A stretch of 64,000 bases of DNA, taken from Plutella xylostella. Lineage: Eukaryota; Arthropoda; Insecta; Lepidoptera; Plutellidae. This document shows, piece after piece, positions 10,166 through 21,584 of this stretch. The position numbers and the translations under genes were made by a program. The notes beneath the pieces are model-generated. The model was not told the DNA's origin, did no database searches, and saw only the letters and a program-made list of their open reading frames with translations. Location of the stretch: assembly GCF_932276165.1 (NCBI RefSeq), contig NC_064000.1:4092001-4156000 (forward strand), given 5' to 3'. The first letter of the stretch is position 1. Each line of letters begins with the position of its first letter.

Positions 10166-10468
10166 ATGCCATACGATTTTCGGCGAAACGAGACTTTGAC
10201 CAAACGTTACAATTTGACAAGTTTTTTAACATCTACCGCCACTGTCACAGCTTCTGATGCCGCCGAAATGGAAGGTAGTGAAAGAATTGAGGTGGCTTTA
10301 GCTGATGCAGTCGAAGCAGTGGAGCTGTCGACGTCTGAAGGTCAAGCTTGTGGATATGTGTGTGGGTTTATTTTTAAGAAACTCAGACATAATAAGTGTC
10401 TAGACTGTCAAAAGGCGTTTTTAACCGTAACACATGAATCCATACACAATCATATTCACAAGTTTTAA
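10166..10468 (+). pseudogene. Possible P-element/THAP-type transposase C-terminal fragment
   Basis: A 100-codon frame whose last half (SEGQACGYVCGFIFKKL, then CLDCQKAF) resembles the GYV..KK..C..C segment near the C-terminus of P-element-like transposases. There is no catalytic core, no terminal repeat and no neighbouring piece of the same family. The match is short; it could also be another transposase with a similar zinc segment. Confidence 0.35.
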
Positions 10469-10644
10469 AAAGTATAATAATGATGATTAATTGTACTACA
10501 TTAATACAAATGCGATACAGGCTACAGAAACAATGGCCATAATTATTAATTCTACCTTCAGATAAATGCCTATAAACCATTCATGAAACGAAAAATTATG
10601 TCGGCTTTAAATTGTGTCGATTTCAAATTCCTCGACAAAAGCCA

Positions 10645-10832
10645 ACAAAGGAGAACGGCAGTGGGCGTACCGCCTTTTTTTTGGAGCGTTTCAGAACCAT
10701 GTTTTTACCATTTATTAATACAGTGTAGATAAGGTATTTTCAGTAATTACAATATTTTTAGAAGTCGGGGGAAAAGAAAAAATGATAAATGAAGAATATT
10801 TAAATCTAAGGATAATGGAACGTAAAAACAAA
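10645..10832 (+). repeat. Direct repeat, left copy (about 185 bp)
   Basis: Starts ACAAAGGAGAACGGCAGTGG and is almost the same as 11717-11896. The left copy has 8 extra bases (TTTAAATC) near the end and a few substitutions. In each copy a different upstream sequence with an ATG (10597 here, 11688 there) reads into the repeat for a short way. The copies could be remnants of LTR-like ends or a duplicated exon. Confidence 0.65.
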
Positions 10833-11716
10833 TCCATTAATATCGTAGAAATTTTGTGGAAAACATTTCGTTTTGGTGGGCGGAATGTCGAACACCTTTT
10901 AACTGTACCAAGTAATAAGCAAATTCAGTAGCAAATAAAGAGTGACACCTATAAGACGTATTTCTATTTCATCAATCCTCGTTAAACAAAACTGAACTTT
11001 ACGTGCCTAAACAGATGGCGTGAAGCATTATCACTGTGATTGGTTGAATTGTTCCCTACCCTAATTCCTCGAATATTGTAAATTGTAACTAACTTATTTA
11101 ATCAATATACGTTATATCAGTATTCCAAAGCGGTTGTTCCTTATTTTAAACACCAAAATTATAGGACAAATTCAGTACGCAAATTAGGCCGCTACAGAAG
11201 CCACAAAATAAATTGAGTGAGGACTAGAGATGCGAGACGCGTAGCTTACCGTACTTATTTTTCTTTTTATTCTACTTAATATCGTTTTTAACCTTTCAAG
11301 ATATAGTAGGTATATTATTATTGTAAATATGGATAGAAAAAACATGTTCTTGTAGTTCTACCCTGAGTAATTACTTAATAGGGTATTTTAGTCTAGATGA
11401 GAAAAAAATTAAAAGTGTATTACAATGATTGTTTAGAGGAAAAGCAATCGGGAAATGTTAGTTTCACTTCGTAAGGTACATAAATATATTTTTTACTGCA
11501 GTTTAAAGTTTTTAGGTTTTTTTTTATCTGTTTCTGAACACTACGAAATGTCACCGCCATGCTAATGACGTCATTACGCTAGTAAACAAAAGTGTCAGCT
11601 GTCAATGTCAACTTGGTACTACAAACGTGTAAACTGGCTTAATTTCATTCCACATTCTTAAAGAATAACTATAATAATTCAACATCATGGAAGTGGGTTA
11701 CGTTAAAGGTGACTCC
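10833..11716. other. No recognised gene between the direct repeats
   Basis: AT-rich, with no long frame and no family motif. The last 150 bases before the right repeat look promoter-like (a GACGTCA site near 11570, then an ATG at 11688). Confidence 0.35.
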
Positions 11717-11896
11717 ACAAAGGAGAACGGCAGTGGGCGTACCGCCTTTTTTTTGGAGCGTTTCAGAACCATGTTTTCACCATTTATTTATACAGTGTAG
11801 ATAAGGTATTTTCAGTAATTACAATATTTTTAGAAGTCGGGGGAAAAGAAAAAATGATAAATGAAGAATATAAGGATAATGGAACGTAAAAACAAA
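11717..11896 (+). repeat. Direct repeat, right copy
   Basis: Partner of 10645-10832, about 1.07 kb away in the same orientation. The upstream ATG at 11688 opens a 37-codon frame (MEVGYVKGDSTKENG) that runs into the repeat and stops. Confidence 0.65.
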
Positions 11897-12600
11897 CATA
11901 TAGAGAACGGAACGTAACAACAGTGGTGCCAGACCTCGGAATATTACCAGCAAATCCGAGCAAAAAGTAATCGAATAGAAATATCGATACATTCTTAAAT
12001 ACAAAAGATATTTAATTTATCAATAAATTACATGTTCTGGTACTATTTGTGCCAAAACTAGTACATTTGGTTTATAAAATATCATTATATTTAAGTCTTG
12101 AAGACTTTTATCCATAGTAAACCATTTTCTTTTTCTCTTTATTCGATTCACTATAATCGATATTTTATGAATATTTAAATCTAATAACACTGAATCTTGC
12201 TTGTCAATCTTGTCATAGTAGTTGTTATTTCATTTTCCATTACCTAACCTAATTATTTAATATTTTGAATACCGCTGAAACTGCTGAAGATATAGAACAA
12301 ATGTGACAAAGGGGAGAACCAGACCCGGTTCCTGTTCCACCTCCCCGGCAGGCTCCCGTACCACTTCTTCATCAGGAACCTGCAGAAGCAGCAGAACAAG
12401 AACACGCAAAATCCTGACAATATTTTCTATGAACCATAGGATGATAAATACCTAACTCAAATATGAGAAGAGCAACTGCGTTCTGCAGTTCGAATCCCGA
12501 CGCTGACATGTACCAATGTGTTCTTTGAATTTAATTAAAATGTATACCATCACACTTACAGTGAAGGAAACCTGCATACCTATCTAGATTTTATTTTTTT
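11897..12600. other. Decayed region: short coding-like relic, then SINE-like tail
   Basis: About 12262-12420 reads as a proline/glutamate-rich frame (PDPVPVPPPRQAPVPLL) with a stop inside, probably a dead exon. About 12490-12595 contains GAAGGAAACCTGCATACC-type sequence typical of tails of lepidopteran tRNA-derived SINEs (related to 36268-36480), but it is only a fragment. Nothing else is recognised. Confidence 0.35.
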
Positions 12601-13403
12601 TATTTTTTTTTTATTTATTTATTAACAAACACATATTGGTACATATAATTAACAGTATACAACACCACATAAGCCTTCAAAGGTTTGTGTGTGATGCGAT
12701 TTTAATCTACCATACAAGTTATTTTTAAGTAATGATTAACGTAGTCATACAATATAAGTAGGTATAAGCCATATAAGCAAAAATATTCTAGCACATTAAC
12801 ATACGATCACAAAAAAATACAGCGAGCGAGACCGTGCCGGCCGGCAGATAACACTATTCATTTCTTCATAGCTCTTGATAGAATAGTAATAAGAGTGGTT
12901 TTTAATTACACTTGCAGGACGGGCGATCACACTAAAGAAACTACCGACATTGTAAAATTTATCACATTGACGACATATACAGGGTGCTAATTATTTTCTA
13001 ATGATTGTAGGAAAAACTCTTTTAACTTTATTTTTATATTTAAGGGAGTAATTTTTTTCCGGATTTCGTTTGGAATACTATTTATTATGATAGGTACTTG
13101 CTGCGCAGTTATGCGTTTTCCATAGTAATTGTTGTGTTTGGGTATTTTGAGAAAGTTATTGGCAATTTTTCGAGTAAAGATTTTGTGGGATATGGGCTTT
13201 TGGATTTCCTGGTTAAAAAATTGTTCTTTGAGAAGCACGTATTTAAATTTTAAGTCCACGGGCAGAACACCACAGCATTTAGCACATCTAGAGAGCCAGG
13301 TGCAGGTACTTACACCCCAACAGAGAATAGAATAGAGTAGGTAATAGGAACATAAAATTCCTAAAGTTGATTCCAGGCAAATTATGTTATGTAAATAAAA
13401 CAA
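12601..13403 (-). pseudogene. 3' end of a LINE (ORF2 C-terminus and 3' UTR)
   Basis: The minus frame 13403-12987 ends with YGKRITAQQVP, INSIPNEIRKK and IKLKEFFLQSLENN, which resembles the C-terminal tail of CR1/jockey ORF2 proteins. The 3' UTR follows down to an A/T-rich tail at about 12600. The first third of the frame shares sequence (GCCAGGTGCAGGTACT near 13297 on the plus strand) with about 36445, so it may be composite. No reverse-transcriptase core is present. Confidence 0.45.
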
Positions 13404-14965
13404 TGATCTTTTAAACAGTATATTTTATTTAATTACATTACTCGCCAAATGCATACCCATATAGTAGAACCTTTACATATAGCATTTCGAAATGGCATAG
13501 CAGATCCCTGTTACGGAATGGGAATTTAAAACTTCAGAAGTTGGATAAGTATAACATTATTGCATGATGAAAGTAGTAGCCTGATCTAGTCGATAATATT
13601 AATAAAATCATTATATTTATTATGTACGTTGCACGTCCCGTATTTATTTAAACGTAAACATATAACTTGATATACCTAACATATTATTATCAAATTATTA
13701 TTCACGTTGTTCGTCTTGTGTTGTTGTGTTGTTCAAGTGTTGACATGGTGTTGACGTTGACGTTTAGTTGTTGACATGACACATTTTTTTATCATTTCAA
13801 TTTTTCTGCTCTGGTTTGTCAATTTTTATCATTATACTGAGATCCAACCTAGACATTTATGACGTAAATCACAGAGTACTTGGCATAAACATTACTTCAC
13901 TTGACGTTCCATTCTTCCTGTATGAATGTTTACGTTCCATTGCGACTACATTTTAAAGATTCTTTTCTTCCGTTTTTCTCTTTTCTCCCAGCTTCTAAAA
14001 ATCTAGTAATTAATTGACTTGTGTACCTGTACAGTGTCTCTCTAATCATGGTACTTTCATTACGGAACCCGTCATTTCCATAGTGGTACAAAACGTCCTT
14101 AGAACCCTGCCTTTGTCCTTTGGAATAAAACCGATCTCACTTAAAAATTTGTTCTTTTTTTATACAGGGGTCACCCTTTTTAGTCATTAACGAAATTTTT
14201 TCCATGAGTTAGGTATGTACAATAGAGTCGATTTCAATTTAAAAAATTGGTAGGTAAATTTTTCATGATTTATTTTTTTTGTGTCCCGAAATATTGGTAA
14301 AATATGGTCACTGAGTCACTGAGCAATAAATGTTAAAAGCGATAGGTTTCTCACGATACAAACAAAGCCGAAATTAGACCTTATTGCCGCCATAAACCAA
14401 TAAACTCTCGTTTAGCGTGAGAAAGGGGCTTCATTTGCAAAGGATGCCGCCGCTAATGGGTAATGCGTCATCGATCTGACGTCAGTCGCCTGCGCACCGC
14501 CGCGTCACACGTGTCTCTGTTTACTCAAAAACCTTTTTTCTTTCGACGCGCGCGCACCCCGGGCCGACTTGTGTTGTGTTTGTGTGTGTGTGCTAAATGT
14601 ATTCTAACCAAGTGTAGGAGTAGGTATGTCGAAGAGTCCCAAAATCTCGCAGACCTCAGAAATAAGATAATTGTCGCTTTCGAGGGAAGTGAAAAATTAC
14701 ATTGTGGTGTTAAATAAATTAAAATACAATGAGTTGAAAGTGTTGTGACGTGCCAGACTTTGTGTAGATGTGTAGAAGGCACTCCACTTCGAACAATTTG
14801 ATACTTCATCAATTGTTCATCACTTACAGTGATTGAGGAAGTGTGTGCTAATTACGGTGTTGCGGTAAGGTCCCCTTGGATTTGGATTTTTTATTGCAAT
14901 TTGACGGTTCTAACCCCTTGAAAGTATGGGGAAAATCATTGAGCAACTTATGAATTTATTTGAAA
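13404..14965. other. Long stretch without an assignable gene
   Basis: Mostly AT-rich. About 14460-14620 is GC-rich and CpG-rich with a CACGTG box and could be an old promoter. A short frame at 14463-14717 ends ESQNLADLRNKIIVAFE, which is faintly like the end of a Tc1/mariner-type transposase, but I would not annotate it. Confidence 0.3.
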
Positions 14966-15160
14966 CTAGCTGTTCCCGCGAGCTTGGCTTCGCCTTAAAT
15001 AGTTTTCGTGTGGGAATTCCGCGATAAAAAGTAGCCTATGTTCTTTTTCAAGGACGAGACCATCTGTATACCAAATTTCATTCAAATCCGTTCAGTAGTT
15101 TTGGGCGTGAAAGTGTAACAGACAGACAGACACAATTACTTTCGCTTAGTTAGGATTCGC
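14966..15160 (+). repeat. RTE-type LINE/SINE 3' tail
   Basis: Contains the strings CTGTTCCCGCGAGCTTGGCT, AAGTAGCCTATGTTC, AAATTTCATTCAAATCCGT and GTAACAGACAGACAGACA in order. I recognise this as the widespread insect RTE-related 3' tail. It is truncated and without coding sequence. Confidence 0.7.
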
Positions 15161-15448
15161 GGGCAAGTGGGCGTGGCCAGACGCGCTACTCGCGCTACTC
15201 GCGCACGGTGACCATGAGTCTTGGTTTTCTGGAGAAAACTTTGAGTGCCAATATCTTATAATTTTAGTACTGAAAGGTACTGAAAGAAAATACACGTAAG
15301 TTATATTTTTAACCAAGGAATGTTATATTACAATTTCGTTAGTGATTAGAAAGTCACCCTGTATGTGTAAAGAGGTACACCATCCTTAAAAATTGAGTGA
15401 TAGGTAAAGAGGTCAAAAAAAGTCGATAGAACGCAAAAAATAAAAAAA

Positions 15449-15810
15449 AAGTCTAGACGAGATTAGTATAGCTCTCAAACAGCTAGAAAACAACAAAGCT
15501 CCGGGAGATGATGGAATAAGGACAGAACTTCTGAAGGCCGGCGGTAGACCGATTTTAATAGCCTTCGGATGCTGTTTAATTCCGTCATATTCGAAGGCAC
15601 AAGCCCGGAGGCATGGAGCAGAAGTGTCGTGACTTTGTTCTTTAAGAAAGGCAACAACGCCCTATTGAAGAATTATAGACCTTTTGCACTTTTGAGCCAT
15701 GTGTACAGTAAGTTGTTTTCGAGAGTTATTACGAATCGTCTCGAGCAAAGACTCGACGACTTCCAGCCGCCCGAACAAGCCGGGTTCCAAAAAGGCTATA
15801 GTACCATATT
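15449..15810 (+). pseudogene. RTE-type reverse-transcriptase relic
   Basis: Reads DEISIALKQLENNKAPGDDG, then shifts frame near 15575 and continues SVIFEGTSPEAWSRSVV, FFKKGNNALLKNYRPF, LLSHVYSKLFSRVITNRL and PPEQAGFQKGYST. These are the finger and palm N-terminal motifs of RTE LINEs. Homology stops at about 15810, before the catalytic YADD region, and unrelated sequence follows. It is a frameshifted fragment. Confidence 0.85.
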
Positions 15811-15832
15811 ATTATATTGCTTATATTCTTTC

Positions 15833-16007
15833 AGATTACTGGACTACGATGCTATGTTTGGCGGACTTATAAACAATCCAGATGCTTCATATCGGATTAC
15901 TGTACCTGGACCCGAGTATTTCTTGGACATAAACAGCAATGTTATGGTTCCAAGTATAACTGCAGCTGACATTGAACACTATGCTGTACTAGGAGATGGA
16001 GAAAATT
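15833..16007 (+). other. Exon-like frame of unknown origin
   Basis: A good splice-acceptor context (TATTCTTTCAG, ending at about 15832) precedes a clean frame (LLDYDAMFGGLINNPDASY, VPGPEYFLDINSN, AADIEHYAVLGDGEN) that runs into an (AAT)n tract. I do not recognise the protein. It lies between an RTE relic and a LINE tail on the other strand, so it may be a captured exon. Confidence 0.35.
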
Positions 16008-16275
16008 TAATAATAATAATAATAATAAAAACGTTTATTCCGTGCCATCGCACACACACAGAAAAAAAAAGAAAACATAATGAAAAACAGTAATAAATGA
16101 ACACAAAGACCTTATGACTAAACAAAAGAAATAAATGAGAGGATATGTGTGCGTTGTCTGGCACCGAAACGGACGGCGGCTCAGCTAAGGCGGTAGAAGA
16201 TAATATATTACCTACTACCGCGCTGATTTTCAGCCGCTTCCCTTTATGATGCCACTGACTATAAATAAAAACCAT
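16008..16275 (-). repeat. Minus-strand LINE/SINE 3' tail ending in (TTA)n
   Basis: On the minus strand an AATAAA lies just upstream of a (TTATT)n tail (plus-strand AATAATAATAATAATAAAAA at about 16010-16030), preceded by a CA-rich stretch. This is the usual layout of a non-LTR 3' end. No coding part can be identified. Confidence 0.4.
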
Positions 16276-17117
16276 AAACTAATTTGATGACATCTCTTAA
16301 CATGTATACTGAAAATTATCTTCTTGCATGTCGCATAGCTCACTATGGTAATCATAGTTATGTTACCATATGCTGCGGAAATGAAGAAAAATGTCACATA
16401 CAATATCACACTAAAGATTGGACAAAACATTATTGAAGAAGCTGTGAATGTGCAGCTGGCATGGGACCACACTCACAATGCAAGCATGCCCTTGTCATGA
16501 AAGGTTTAGTGGACTTTACAAAAAATAAGACCATGAAAACAAGAAGCAGCTCTACATCCAATCTGCAGACATTCCATAAACCAGCGAACATTTACACTGA
16601 AGAACTTGTCGCTTCAAAAAAAAATTTAATATGAAATCTTAAAACATTTATCAACATTTGACCCTAAGTCCCATATAACTGAAAAAGAGAAATATAAGGA
16701 AGTGTTTCTAAATTTAACGGAAAACTTTGCAATTGTGCAGAATTCAACAATGCCTATACAACCATTGCTGGTGCCAGCCAATAAAAGAGCAATACGTATA
16801 GATCACGATTACCTAAAAATGACAGTTATTTGCAAAGTCTCCAATTAACAGAAGATGATATAATAAAAATTTAAATAACTACTAGAAAAAACAAAAAAAT
16901 TTGGAAGCAGGCGAGAAAAATAAGACTGCAGAGCTCAATTTTTTGCAAATGCAACAATGGAGGAGCATGCAAATTGGCCAAATCACTTAAGAAGCGGCGA
17001 CATTAGTGCACCAGCTATAAAACATGGCATCCATTATGACAAAATGGCATTGCAAAAACTTTCCAGAGTAGCCGAAATAAAATTTGAGGATTGTGGAACA
17101 TTTATTTCAAAATAATA
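16276..17117 (+). pseudogene. SWIM zinc finger / YqaJ-like nuclease relic, copy 1
   Basis: The frame is broken. A SWIM-type zinc finger is clear at about 16450-16502 (CECAAG, then CKHALVM, with the C-x-C and C-x-H pattern), preceded by an in-frame stop. After several shifts, about 16960-17117 encodes HLRSGDISAPAIKHG and EIKFEDCGTFIS, which resembles the start of a YqaJ-type exonuclease domain. From about 16650 the sequence is homologous to 22230-22892, with different deletions in each. SWIM-YqaJ proteins are found as partner genes in some DNA transposons (ISL2EU type) and as insect host genes; this copy is dead. Confidence 0.65.
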
Positions 17118-17306
17118 CCAATTTTTGGCCAGAAACCCGGAGGCAAGCCCAAATTGCTCTCTCCCCGCCTCCTGTCTTTTCTAGCCAATCACAGGCAATA
17201 TTTTTTTTCTTAAATCTTCCTTTATTTTAGTAATTGCTTTCGGACTTTCGACCTTTTGGGCAATCCTTGGTAATTCTGTGTTTTTGCTATTAGTTTGTAT
17301 TTCGTA
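17118..17306. repeat. Segment shared with 22893-23090
   Basis: Follows the YqaJ relic and is nearly the same as the sequence after copy 2, so the two loci share one ancestral unit. On the minus strand it holds an open stretch that is clearer in the other copy (KVESPKAITKTKEDLRKK). After 17306 the loci diverge. Confidence 0.6.
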
Positions 17307-17697
17307 CTCGGCGGTGCGCGCGCGACACGTGTGGCCGGCTAGGTGTGCCGCTCCTTCCTGAAAGTGGGTTTATCGCTTTGTTTCCCCCGTGTTTTCGTTG
17401 GTTTTTTATTTTTTTATTAACTACCTACGCGTAGTGCGTCACTATAAAGCTTTCACTGAAAACCAGCGCAGTGTCCTTTAAACCAACCAAAGGCGCTGCA
17501 GTAGCTGAGTGACGCCATTTTGACGACGACAGCAATTGCATTATATTAATTATTATCTATCACCATTTTCTTAAAAAAAAATTTCATTCGATTTATATCT
17601 AGACTGATGAGATTAATTACCTATATTTATATTTCTTTACATATGTAAATTAATATTGTTGTCTAAGACAAGTTTTTCTTTCTTTCTTTCAGTTATA
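17307..17697. other. Probable intron / flank of the BESS gene
   Basis: GC-rich at first (CACGTGTGGCCGGCTA near 17328), then AT-rich, ending with a pyrimidine run and AG at about 17680-17692. There is no frame. Confidence 0.3.
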
Positions 17698-17859
17698 CAG
17701 AAAGTTGCAAAAGTGGTATACTAAGCCGAAAGGGGTGACTCAGAGGATCACTCTGAAAAACTTTTGTTCTACGACTTTCAAGTTAATAACAAAGTTTCTA
17801 TGGAGAATCAAAAAAGTCACACACGCCTTTCGGCTTACTATTACTTTTGCAACACCCTG
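17698..17859. mobile_element. Mariner-type MITE inside an intron
   Basis: Termini CAGAAAGTTGCAAAAG and CTTTTGCAACACCCTG are inverted, with an inner inverted pair CTAAGCCGAAAGG / CCTTTCGGCTTA. TA precedes it; the right TA is mutated to TT. It is the same family as 22279-22543. The right half plus the adjoining intron end and exon start is repeated at 40009-40132 and 44694-44820. Confidence 0.75.
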
Positions 17860-17884
17860 TTAAATATTCATTTTTTTTCTACAG

Positions 17885-18342
17885 CGCGAGCGTCCCTATC
17901 GCCGCCTTCATCTAGAGAAATCAACAATGAATCTACGTCTACAAATGATGACATTACCACAGACAACACTCCGCGCTATGTTCCAGTCGCGCGCAAAAGG
18001 GCAATGCAAATGGATGAGTTTGAAAGAGAAGGACTAAAACTTCTCAAGGAGCCGGAAAATCGCCACATGTCCTTTTTCAGAGCTATATTGCCATCTATTC
18101 AAGAATTTTCCGACCGAGAAACTCTCCGTTTCCAAAGTAAAGTTATACAAATTATAGATGAAATGCGGTATGGTCAAACATCATCATATGTGAGTGGCCC
18201 ATCAACGTCCCACCAACCACCATATGGGTATCAAACAGCAAATTTTCAAAGTACATACATGTCTGATTATAATAATTCAATTACATCTCCAGAAACATCT
18301 CAAGCAAGTGAAGAAACTGAATACGATTTTTCTAATTTGTAA
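17885..18342 (+). CDS. Last exon of a BESS-motif (MADF/BESS-type) protein
   Basis: The exon starts after a splice acceptor (TTTTTTTCTACAG, ending 17884) and runs to TAA at 18342, about 152 residues. A BESS motif is visible at 18067-18153 (SFFRAILPSIQEF, then RFQSKVIQIIDEM). It is a C-terminal protein-interaction motif typical of insect MADF-BESS proteins, which are host transcription factors or partner proteins of PIF/Harbinger transposons. A Ser/Tyr-rich tail follows (YGYQTANFQSTY). The MADF DNA-binding part should lie in upstream exons that I cannot find. Its first residues (RASLSPPSS) are also encoded, in one frame, by the exon at 40099 in the tandem cassette. Confidence 0.65.
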
Positions 18343-18789
18343 TTTCTGGATGATATCTCTCTTAAATAATGTCTAAATTAAAAATTATGACAATTGCTGA
18401 TTATTTGTGAGTTGATTACTAATTAAACAATCCAAAAAAACTGTTATATTTTTAATACTTAAATATATTTATATAGTTACCTTAAAGTAATTCCCAGCAT
18501 TTCTACTGGTTCCACTGGATTCCTCTTATTAGTATAGTTTTTTCGTAGGTATGTGTGGTTTTAAGGACTTCAATAAACATTCGAAGCTGGATACACTCAT
18601 TCTAAAAAAATTATAAAACTTCTTTTCGTCTAATAGCAACTCCCGATATTCTAAAAAAAAAACTGTCCATCACGATTTCTTAATGAAATGAAAGGACTGA
18701 TCCAGTACCGTCTTGTGATCTTGCGTCGATTTCGGCGGTGACGTAGTAATAGGAGCAATGCTAGACGTCTTTTCCGATCCATGATTTGC
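18343..18789. other. 3' flank of the BESS gene, nothing recognised
   Basis: AT-rich; no second gene. Several AATAAA-like words could serve as the polyadenylation signal (AATAAA in CAATAAACA near 18570). Confidence 0.35.
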
Positions 18790-18985
18790 TATAGACTGAC
18801 TGCGATTTTTTTTCAAAATGCTTGCCGCAACTGTGCGTCGCCGCTGCGCCGACGGAACGTTAAGACTGCGTCATAGTAACGCTGCGATGGTGCAGCGCCC
18901 GTGTGGCCGGCTATGCGTCAAAATATTTGCGTTGCGACGGCGCAACGCAACGCAACGCGCCGTGTGGACTGGCTCTAGGGCCGAT
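18790..18985. repeat. Harbinger-like transposon terminus
   Basis: GC-rich with repeated CGCAACG words and a closing stretch GCCGTGTGGACTGGCTCTAG at about 18959-18978, reminiscent of PIF/Harbinger ends. No opposite end or target duplication was found. It lies 450 bp after the BESS exon, so it could be the right end of the element that carried that gene. Confidence 0.35.
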
Positions 18986-19485
18986 AGGTCAGCTCATGAG
19001 AGGCCAGAATATCACAATATGACCTTAGTAAAAACTCGACAATTTTCGAGATATTGACACTTTTATAACTTTGCTGAAAATCGAAATCCTTGGATCAGTT
19101 TTTTGCGTGCCGCCGGTACAAAAATCCATATTGTTAGAATTTGTTTGGTGTTGCATCACCCTGTATCAGCCCTCCTATTGATCGCAGTCAAAAAAAATAT
19201 CGAGTAATGCTGTATGTTTAAAAAAAACACGGTTTTCAAAGTCATAAAAGGTAATCGTATTTTTTTATAAACAACTTTGACTCTACATACTGTAAAAAAA
19301 ATATACCACGCAAACCTGGCACCTTATTTGAAAAGATTGCTCATTTAATGCAGCTTCCAAAATGGTATGAAACGTTGCTATTGTTTCAATTAACAAAAAA
19401 GTTATTGCTATTTTAGTACAAAACGACCTCGATTGAAAATTGTTTAAAGGAAATTTATCTGACTGAATTTATTAAGGGTAAGTCA
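18986..19485. other. No recognised feature
   Basis: AT-rich. It contains a CACCCTGTA word at 19158, a common end of mariner MITEs, but no partner. Confidence 0.3.
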
Positions 19486-20096
19486 TGTTGGAATGAGTAA
19501 AAGTAAAATAGGTGGTGTGGCCGGGAGTGGGAAAAGAGACAACGTTGTCACATTAAAAAAAAACACATTTTGAGTATCTTTCTCGAAAAAAGTGGACTAT
19601 AGCAACTCCACATTCCCCATAAATGTAGCGCATGGTAACGTACATTCCTGAGTAGTGCTAATGTGTGATATTGTACAAGTAAAACGCAATGCATGCCTGT
19701 ATAAGAGGCGCAGGAGCTAGAGTCAGGCACTTCTGTCTCCACCTCCGGTCCTCATAGTCAACTCAGTTTGTTTTTGTTAAAACTATATTTAACATTTTAA
19801 ATTGTGAAGTTAATAATATAATCATTATCGAGTATCAAATCTCCAAGTTTCATTAAAAACCTCCCCGAGACGGCACGAAACTTCACTATGTACCTGAGGT
19901 CATTGATATTAACAAGCAAAGTTTCCCGTGTGCAACCGCCATTTTGTACGCTTTGGTTTGAGCAGTTACGCTTAAAAGTAATTTTTTTGTTGTTTAAAAT
20001 TATAGCTCAACCATACAGTTTAAAATTAGTGGACAATAAATTTAGTTGAAACTATTTTTAACAACTCTAGTGTTATAGTGCTAAAAACAAGTCAGG
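19486..20096 (+). repeat. Possible BEL/Pao LTR and leader, decayed
   Basis: It starts TGTTGG and contains a TATA-like TATAAGAG near 19701 followed by a purine-rich leader, then 300 bp of leader up to the gag-like ATG at 20097. No second LTR is visible, so the boundary and family are inferred from the coding relic after it. Confidence 0.35.
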
Positions 20097-20335
20097 ATGT
20101 CTGAATCCGAGTTGAACCAACTCGTGGCTTCACGTGGTTATTGTAAAGTCCACAATAACTAGATTTTCAACGTCTCATCGGAAAAAGGCACAGCGATTTA
20201 TTTAAGTCGAAGTGTTCGATTCGTGAGGCGAAAAACAGTTTGAAGTGTCTAACGCTCAATATGTAATTCACTAACATATTGATGAAGTGCAAGATGTCAC
20301 GGACAAATTGCTCAGAATATTTATTAATTATATAT
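20097..20335 (+). pseudogene. BEL/Pao-like gag start, decayed
   Basis: ATG at 20097 opens MSESELNQLVASRGYCK, which resembles the start of BEL/Pao gag, but a TAG follows after about 20 codons and more stops lie in the continuing frame (EVFDS, GEKQFEVSNAQYV, DEVQDVTDKLL). The second half is repeated at 21585-21722 beyond the mariner insertion. Confidence 0.4.
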
Positions 20336-20347
20336 CCTCATAGTAAA

Positions 20348-21530
20348 GGGTGATTTTTTTGAGGTTAGGATTTTCATGCATTAGTATTTGACAGATCACG
20401 CGGGATTTCAGACATGGTGTCAAAGAGAAAGATGCTCAGTATGCTTTGACATTTCATCATGAATAGACTTACTAACGAGCAACGCTTGCAAATAATTGAA
20501 TTTTATTACCAAAATCAGTGTTCGGTTCGAAATGTGTTTCGCGCTTTACGCCCGATTTATGGTCTACAATCTACATAATCGACCAAGTGAGCAAACAATT
20601 AATGCGATTGTGACCAAGTTTCGCACTCAGTTTACTTTATTGGACATTAAACCAAACACACGAATGCGTACAGTGCGTACAGAAGAGAATATTGCGAGAG
20701 TGTTGCTGAAAACCGTGAAATGTCGATTCGTCGCCGTTCGCAGCAATTGGGTTTGTGTTATTCGACCACATGGAAGATTTTACGCAAAGATCTTGGTGTA
20801 AAACCGTATAAAATACAGCTCCTGCAAGAACTGAAGCCGAACGATCTGCCACAACGTCGAATTTTCAGTGAATGGGCCCTAGAAAAGTTGGCAGAAAATC
20901 CGCTTTTTTATCGACAAATTTTGTTCAGCGATCAGGCTCATTTCTGTTTGAATGGCTACGTAAATAAGCAAAATTGCCGCATTTGGAGTGAAGAGCAACC
21001 AGAAGCCGTTCAAGAACTGCCCTTGCATCCCGAAAAATGCACTGTTTGGTGTGGTTTGTACGCTGGTGGAATCATTGGACCGTATTTTTTCAAAGATGCT
21101 GTTGGACGCAACGTTACGGTGAATGGCGATCGCTATCGTTCGATGCTAACAAACTTTTTGTTGCCAAAAATGGAAGAACTGAACTTTGTTGACATGTGGT
21201 TTCAACAAGATGGCGCTACATGCCACACAGCTCGTGATTCTATGGCCATTTTGAGGGAAAACTTCGGAGAACAATTCATCTCAAGAAATGGACCGGTAAG
21301 TTGGCCACCAAGATCATGCGATTTGAAGCCTAGACTATTTTTTGTGGGGCTACGTCAAGTCTAAAGTCTACAGAAATAAGCCAGCAACTATTCCAGCTTT
21401 GGAAGACAACAATTCCGAAGAAAAAGTAAATGTCATGGACCAATCTAACGTTTCAAATAAAGAACCGATGAGATTTTGCAAATTTTATGCGTTTTTTTTT
21501 TAAAGTTCTCAAGCTCTTAAAAAATCACCC
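20348..21530 (+). mobile_element. Mariner/Tc1-superfamily transposon relic
   Basis: Ends GGGTGATTTTTT (20348) and AAAAAATCACCC (to 21530) are inverted. Inside, a transposase reads MNRLTNEQRLQIIEFYYQNQ from 20459, suffers a small insertion near 20560, a shift near 20705 and another near 21335. Catalytic landmarks remain: FSDQAHF (first Asp), WFQQDGATCHT (second Asp) and RSCDLKP (third position). The N-terminal helix-turn-helix and the VNKQNCRIW / PEKCTVWC motifs fit an insect IS630-Tc1-mariner group with an Asp in the third position. It cannot produce a full protein. Confidence 0.85.
20720..21364 (+). pseudogene. Transposase core of the mariner relic
   Basis: The longest uninterrupted part of the transposase, 214 codons, from SIRRRSQQLG to the frameshift after SCDLKP. 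All three catalytic acidic residues are still present. The N-terminal DNA-binding third is in a different frame upstream and the last 30 codons are in another frame downstream, so this is a fragment and not a start-to-stop gene. Confidence 0.8.
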
Positions 21531-21584
21531 GTTATATTTTCCGATATATAAGTTATTATAAGTATAATGTATAATATATTATAC

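Noticed and set aside
14463..14717. 84-codon frame with a Tc1-like ending
   Set aside because: Only about 15 residues are suggestive, the rest is low-complexity or CpG-island derived; too weak to call.
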